9,385 nt of DNA. It comes from DATIJJ01 sp964612855 (lineage in GTDB: Bacteria; Pseudomonadota; Gammaproteobacteria; DSM-16500). The translations under genes were made by a program, and so were the position numbers. Below the pieces are notes generated by a model that was not told the origin of the DNA, searched no databases, and was given only the letters and a program-made list of their open reading frames with translations. Of this stretch, positions 6,602 to 9,385 are shown in pieces. The stretch is taken from NCBI GenBank assembly GCA_964612855.1, contig CAZTDR010000085.1, positions 1-9,385 of the forward strand, written 5' to 3'. The first letter of the stretch is position 1. Each line of letters begins with the position of its first letter.

Positions 6602-7256
6602 ATTAAAGCACGTCAGCAAAGTTTATCGCGGTGAAGCCAGTGAATTTCACGCGCTAAAAAATATAGGTCTGCAGTTAGAAAAAAGTGAAATGGTCGCCAT
6701 TGTTGGCGCATCGGGTTCGGGCAAGTCAACGCTGATGAACATTATTGGTTTTTTAGATCATTGCACGAGTGGGCATTATTTTTTTTCTGGCCGCGATGTA
6801 TCTTGTTTGAACCATGAAGAGTTAGCAAAAATTCGCAATGAAAAAATTGGCTTCGTATTTCAATCTTTTTTCTTGCTGCCGCGCTTGTCGGCACTACAAA
6901 ATGTGATGCTGCCTTTGTTTTATCGCGGTGAACATCCCAATATGTCTCACGAAAAAGCGCAGCAAGCTCTTCAAAAAGTCGGCATGGAGTCTTTTTTGGA
7001 GCGTAAGCCGAATCAATTGTCGGGTGGGCAACAGCAACGTGTTGCTATTGCACGCGCGTTAGTGTCTGAGCCTGAAATTATTTTAGCTGACGAACCAACG
7101 GGGTCGCTGGATTCGAAAACGGGTCGCGAAGTGATGGATTTATTTTTATATCTCAATCAAAAAGAAGGGCGGACGATTGCCTTGGTGACGCATGATCCGA
7201 CTATCAGCGAGCTTTGTCAGCGGACTGTTTTCATTAAAGATGGACGTATCGCATGA
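6585..7256 (+). CDS. ABC transporter ATP-binding protein (MacB/LolD type)
   Basis: The cytoplasmic ATPase subunit that drives the export complex, 223 aa, a normal length for a stand-alone MacB/LolD/FtsE-type subunit. All motifs are present: Walker A GASGSGKST (41-49), Q-loop Gln93 in FVFQSFFLLPRL, signature LSGGQQQR (145-152), Walker B IILADE (165-170, catalytic Glu170), D-loop SLD (174-176) and H-loop His203 in VTHD. It starts with TTG overlapping the adaptor gene by 17 nt and ends in a 4-nt ATGA overlap with the permease gene. In E. coli MacB this domain is fused to the permease; here they are separate. LolD is an alternative family name, but the adaptor and TolC partners favour an exporter. 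Confidence 0.95.
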   Translation: MSSLIELKHVSKVYRGEASEFHALKNIGLQLEKSEMVAIVGASGSGKSTLMNIIGFLDHCTSGHYFFSGRDVSCLNHEELAKIRNEKIGFVFQSFFLLPRLSALQNVMLPLFYRGEHPNMSHEKAQQALQKVGMESFLERKPNQLSGGQQQRVAIARALVSEPEIILADEPTGSLDSKTGREVMDLFLYLNQKEGRTIALVTHDPTISELCQRTVFIKDGRIA

Positions 7257-8449
7257 AATGGGCGGCGCATGTACAAGAAGCATTGCTCAATTTGTTTTCT
7301 GCCAAATTGCGCTCGATGCTCGCTTTGTTAGGTATTTTAGTCGGTACGGCATCCGTGGTTGCGATGTTGTCTGGGGGTGAGTTGGCGACGAATGAGGCGC
7401 TCAAACAATTTAAAACATTGGGCACGGATTTATTGGCGGTGACCATTAATGATGAATCAAATTCATCTTCGCAAAATCCGTTACAAAATAATTTATCGGT
7501 ACAAGAAATCAATGGTTTGTTGCATGTAGACAAAAATATACTCGCTGTCGCGCCTTACGCACAACTTTATAATCCCATGCAATTTAATGGGCACGATATC
7601 AGTGGCAATATTTTAGGTGTTACAGAGAGTTTTGCAAACGTCATTCATATCACACAGGCCAGCGGACGTTTTATTTCAGATTTAGATAATTATGCTGCTT
7701 TTTGTGTATTAGGCGATGCAGTATATCAACAAATAAAGCAATATACATTGACCGACCCCATAGGGCAGCAATTACAAATAGGGAAAACTATTTTTACTAT
7801 TATTGGTGCTGCAAAACCATGGCCTGAAAATAGTTTTGTCTATGCCAGTATTGATAATTCAGTCATGTTACCGATCCAAACATCATTAACTTTAAATCAA
7901 TTTACAACAATCAGTAATGTTGTTTTGCGATTGACTGAGGGTTCATCGAGCGATGTGATCCAGAAGAAGATTGAAACGTATTTACAACAAAAGGCCGGTG
8001 GCAAAAAATATTATTTTCGCAGCGCTAAAGAATTGATTAATCGGATGGCAAAGCAAAGCGAAATTTTAACCATATTTTTAGGGTTAATTGGCAGTGTATC
8101 GTTGATGGTGGGTGGTATTGGTGTCATGAATATTATGCTAGTGTCGGTTGTTGAGCGCCGACGTGAAATTGGCATTCGTCTCGCCGTGGGTGCAACACAA
8201 AAAGATATTCGTTCGTTATTTTTAATTGAAGCGATTATGCTATCTGTCGTGGGCGGTTTGTTGGGAATTTTGATCGGTATTGTCATTGCTTATATCATTG
8301 CAAAATGTTCCCAATGGGAGTTTACTGTATTTTTAATACCTCCCTTGATTGGATTTGCGGTATCGGCCGCAACCGGTGTGTTCTTCGGCCTTTATCCTGC
8401 ACACAAAGCATCACAATTAGATCCAATTCAAGCACTACGCTCAGAGTGA
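7253..8449 (+). CDS. ABC transporter permease (MacB/FtsX type)
   Basis: The inner-membrane subunit of the exporter, 398 aa. One transmembrane helix (about 20-42) is followed by a large periplasmic MacB_PCD domain (43-265). The FtsX domain then has three helices (about 271-297, 325-349, 359-383). Typical MacB sequences are visible: GGIGVMNIMLVSVVERRREI (287-306), GIRLAVGATQKDIRSLFLIE (307-326) and YPAHKASQLDPIQALR (381-396). MacB-type proteins work as mechanotransmitters that move periplasmic substrates out through TolC rather than carrying them across the inner membrane. Known family substrates include macrolides, peptides and lipopeptides; none can be assigned here. Translation is coupled to the ATPase gene by an ATGA overlap. 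This is the last gene of the cluster, and a possible terminator overlaps its stop codon. Confidence 0.93.
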   Translation: MKWAAHVQEALLNLFSAKLRSMLALLGILVGTASVVAMLSGGELATNEALKQFKTLGTDLLAVTINDESNSSSQNPLQNNLSVQEINGLLHVDKNILAVAPYAQLYNPMQFNGHDISGNILGVTESFANVIHITQASGRFISDLDNYAAFCVLGDAVYQQIKQYTLTDPIGQQLQIGKTIFTIIGAAKPWPENSFVYASIDNSVMLPIQTSLTLNQFTTISNVVLRLTEGSSSDVIQKKIETYLQQKAGGKKYYFRSAKELINRMAKQSEILTIFLGLIGSVSLMVGGIGVMNIMLVSVVERRREIGIRLAVGATQKDIRSLFLIEAIMLSVVGGLLGILIGIVIAYIIAKCSQWEFTVFLIPPLIGFAVSAATGVFFGLYPAHKASQLDPIQALRSE

Positions 8450-8458
8450 GGCTTTTTT
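8430..8458 (+). terminator. Possible weak terminator at the end of the efflux operon
   Basis: AAGCACT (8430-8436) can pair with AGT (8445-8447) and GCTT (8451-8454) across a 3-nt bulge, and a run of six T (8453-8458) follows. The stop codon of the permease lies inside the hairpin. The stem is short and bulged, so this is only a candidate. Confidence 0.35.
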
Positions 8459-8471
8459 GGTACCGAATGGC

Positions 8472-8615
8472 TCTGCAGGGGACAAAAATTTAATTCTTTA
8501 TAAATTACCGAAATTGTAGGGGCGGATCCGCGTGTCCGCCCAGCGGCCTCAACCGTAAAGTCCCGGGCGGACACATGGGTCCGCCCCTACTCAAAGCGCT
8601 TTTGTCACCTGCAGA
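8472..8615. repeat. 16-nt inverted repeat enclosing the REPIN upstream of folA
   Basis: TCTGCAGGGGACAAAA (8472-8487) and TTTTGTCACCTGCAGA (8600-8615) are reverse complements with one mismatch, 112 bp apart. The REPIN at 8516-8590 lies between them but off centre. The right arm is close enough to folA to overlap its promoter region; TTGTCA in it would serve as a -35 box, though no matching -10 was found. Confidence 0.55.
8516..8590. repeat. REPIN-like inverted repeat doublet (GTAGGGGCGGA type)
   Basis: A 75-bp element with two 26-nt arms (8516-8541 and 8565-8590) that are reverse complements at 23 of 26 positions, separated by 23 nt. Each arm opens with GTAG when read inward and is itself palindromic: GGGCGGA pairs with TCCGCCC within the same arm. 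This is the REP-doublet design again, with a different sequence class from the element at 2471. It lies between the efflux operon and folA. Confidence 0.7.
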
Positions 8616-8662
8616 AACCGAATAGGTAGCGCGATTTTATTTAAGAGAGGAGTAAGAGAACC

Positions 8663-9154
8663 ATGCAAATCTCAGCTATTGTCGCCATGGCAGAAAACCG
8701 AGCCATCGGTAAAAATAATCAACTCCTTTGGCATTTACCTGCCGATTTACAGCATTTTAAACAGCTCACCTGGGGCAAGCCCATCCTAATGGGCCGTAAA
8801 ACTTACCAATCCATCGGCCGCCCATTACCTGGGCGCTCTAACATCATTATTACCCGTGATGAAAGTTTCACAGCTGAAGGCTGCCTCGTCGTACATTCTA
8901 TTCCAGACGCGCTCGCGGTGGTCAAAGATACCCCCGAAGTGATGGTAATTGGCGGCGCAGAGCTTTATCAACAAATGCTTCCCCTCACCCAAAGAATTTA
9001 TTTAACGCTCATCCATCAACCTTTTCTCGCGGATACTTTTTTCCCGGAGCTTAAAACAAACGAATGGCAAGAAATAGAAAAAATAGATCATCCCGCCGAT
9101 GAAAAAAATAATTACCCCTATAGTTTCTTGATCTTACAAAAAATAAATAACTAA
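8663..9154 (+). CDS. folA: Dihydrofolate reductase
   Basis: Reduces dihydrofolate to tetrahydrofolate with NADPH in the cytoplasm, sustaining thymidylate, purine and methionine synthesis; it is the target of trimethoprim. At 163 aa it matches the chromosomal bacterial enzyme (E. coli 159 aa). Visible residues: AIGKNNQLLWHLPADLQHFK (14-33) carries the M20-loop region, Trp23, the substrate-binding Asp28 and Phe32; MGRKTYQSIGRPLPGR (43-58) carries Thr47 and Arg58 (folate carboxylate); VIGGAELY (95-102) is the NADPH-binding Gly-Gly turn; ADTFFP (123-128) includes the conserved Thr125. AGGAG lies about ten bases before the ATG. It stands alone, flanked on both sides by REP elements, so it is probably transcribed by itself. 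No acquired-resistance (dfr) features were seen; it reads as the housekeeping copy. Confidence 0.96.
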   Translation: MQISAIVAMAENRAIGKNNQLLWHLPADLQHFKQLTWGKPILMGRKTYQSIGRPLPGRSNIIITRDESFTAEGCLVVHSIPDALAVVKDTPEVMVIGGAELYQQMLPLTQRIYLTLIHQPFLADTFFPELKTNEWQEIEKIDHPADEKNNYPYSFLILQKINN

Positions 9155-9187
9155 TTGTCAACAGACCCTAACATCGATCAATAAAAT

Positions 9188-9268
9188 GTGGGGTGGATTA
9201 GATGCGTTTTTTGCATCGTAATCCACCAAGCAATGCTGCTATTTGATTAAATGGATTACGAAGAAATA
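9188..9268. repeat. REP of the GTGGGGTGGATTA type with degenerate partner
   Basis: The left REP (9188-9225) opens with GTGG and folds almost completely: GGTGGATTA (9192-9200) pairs with TAATCCACC (9218-9226 region) and GATGC (9201-9205) with GCATC (9213-9217), leaving one bulged base and a T-rich loop. It matches the left arm of the element at 2471 except for a few substitutions. The expected inverted partner survives only as TGGATTACG (9252-9260) plus flanking similarity in the linker. It begins 34 bases after the folA stop and could act as a 3' mRNA hairpin. Confidence 0.6.
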
Positions 9269-9275
9269 AAATGAC

Positions 9276-9353
9276 TTGTAGGGGCATGGCGTGCCATGCC
9301 CGGCGGCATCAGCGAGATAGGCAGCACGGGCACGGCACGCCGTGCCCCTACAA
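9276..9353. repeat. REPIN-like inverted repeat doublet (TTGTAGGGGCA type)
   Basis: Two 27-nt arms (9276-9302 and 9327-9353) are reverse complements at 25 of 27 positions, separated by 24 nt. Each arm is a perfect 9-bp hairpin by itself: 9282-9290 with 9293-9301 on the left, and 9328-9336 with 9339-9347 on the right. The two arm differences are compensatory: the T-A pair 9287/9296 on the left is a C-G pair 9333/9342 on the right. Arms open with GTAG read inward. It directly follows the damaged REP at 9188. Confidence 0.72.
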
Positions 9354-9385
9354 AAACAGATTTACACAACGTTGAGAATTTTTGT

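Noticed and set aside
8602..8640. Sigma70 promoter for folA using TTGTCA
   Set aside because: No acceptable -10 box lies 16-18 bp downstream of it.
8663..9154. Acquired trimethoprim-resistance dfr gene
   Set aside because: The sequence reads as an ordinary chromosomal FolA, with no integron or attC-like context.

Overview
The window looks like a gammaproteobacterial chromosome segment. It is moderately AT-rich, and its protein sequences and dense palindromic intergenic repeats fit the Legionellales (Legionella/Coxiella/Aquicella-like) best. The placement rests on recognition of protein style, not on a marker gene, so it is tentative. All intact genes belong to recognised families; no phage, plasmid, CRISPR, tRNA or rRNA signal was seen.

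Layout. (1) 1-491, minus strand: the 5' part of an unrecognised, helical, Cys-rich protein running off the left edge. (2) 532-2264, minus strand: a two-gene peptidoglycan cross-linking operon with two L,D-transpeptidases of different families (YkuD_2 type first, then YbiS/ErfK type with a LysM-like region), ending in a hairpin plus T-tract. (3) 2265-2700: a divergent intergenic region with a GTAG-type REPIN and a good sigma70-like promoter facing ddl. (4) 2701-3855, plus strand: ddl, a D-alanine--D-alanine ligase. (5) 3954-8449, plus strand: an efflux operon coding for a TolC-family outer membrane factor, a MacA/HlyD-type adaptor, an ABC ATPase and a MacB/FtsX-type permease. The last three genes overlap or nearly abut, and the ATPase appears to start with TTG. 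(6) 8450-8662: a second REPIN inside a 16-nt inverted repeat. (7) 8663-9154: folA, dihydrofolate reductase. (8) 9155-9385: a REP of the first type directly followed by a third REPIN.

How the parts work together. Ddl supplies the D-Ala-D-Ala ends used by ordinary D,D-transpeptidases, while the divergent pair codes for the alternative 3-3 cross-linking or protein-anchoring chemistry, so 603-3855 is a cell-wall neighbourhood. The four-gene cluster after it codes for one complete tripartite ABC exporter crossing both membranes; its substrate cannot be read from the sequence.

The most notable feature is non-coding. At least three REP doublets have arms that open with GTAG or GTGG followed by an imperfect palindrome, and their arms differ by compensatory base-pair changes. 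Three fragments of another palindrome type also occur. These match the published description of GTAG-headed REP/REPIN elements associated with RAYT transposases. No RAYT gene is in the window.
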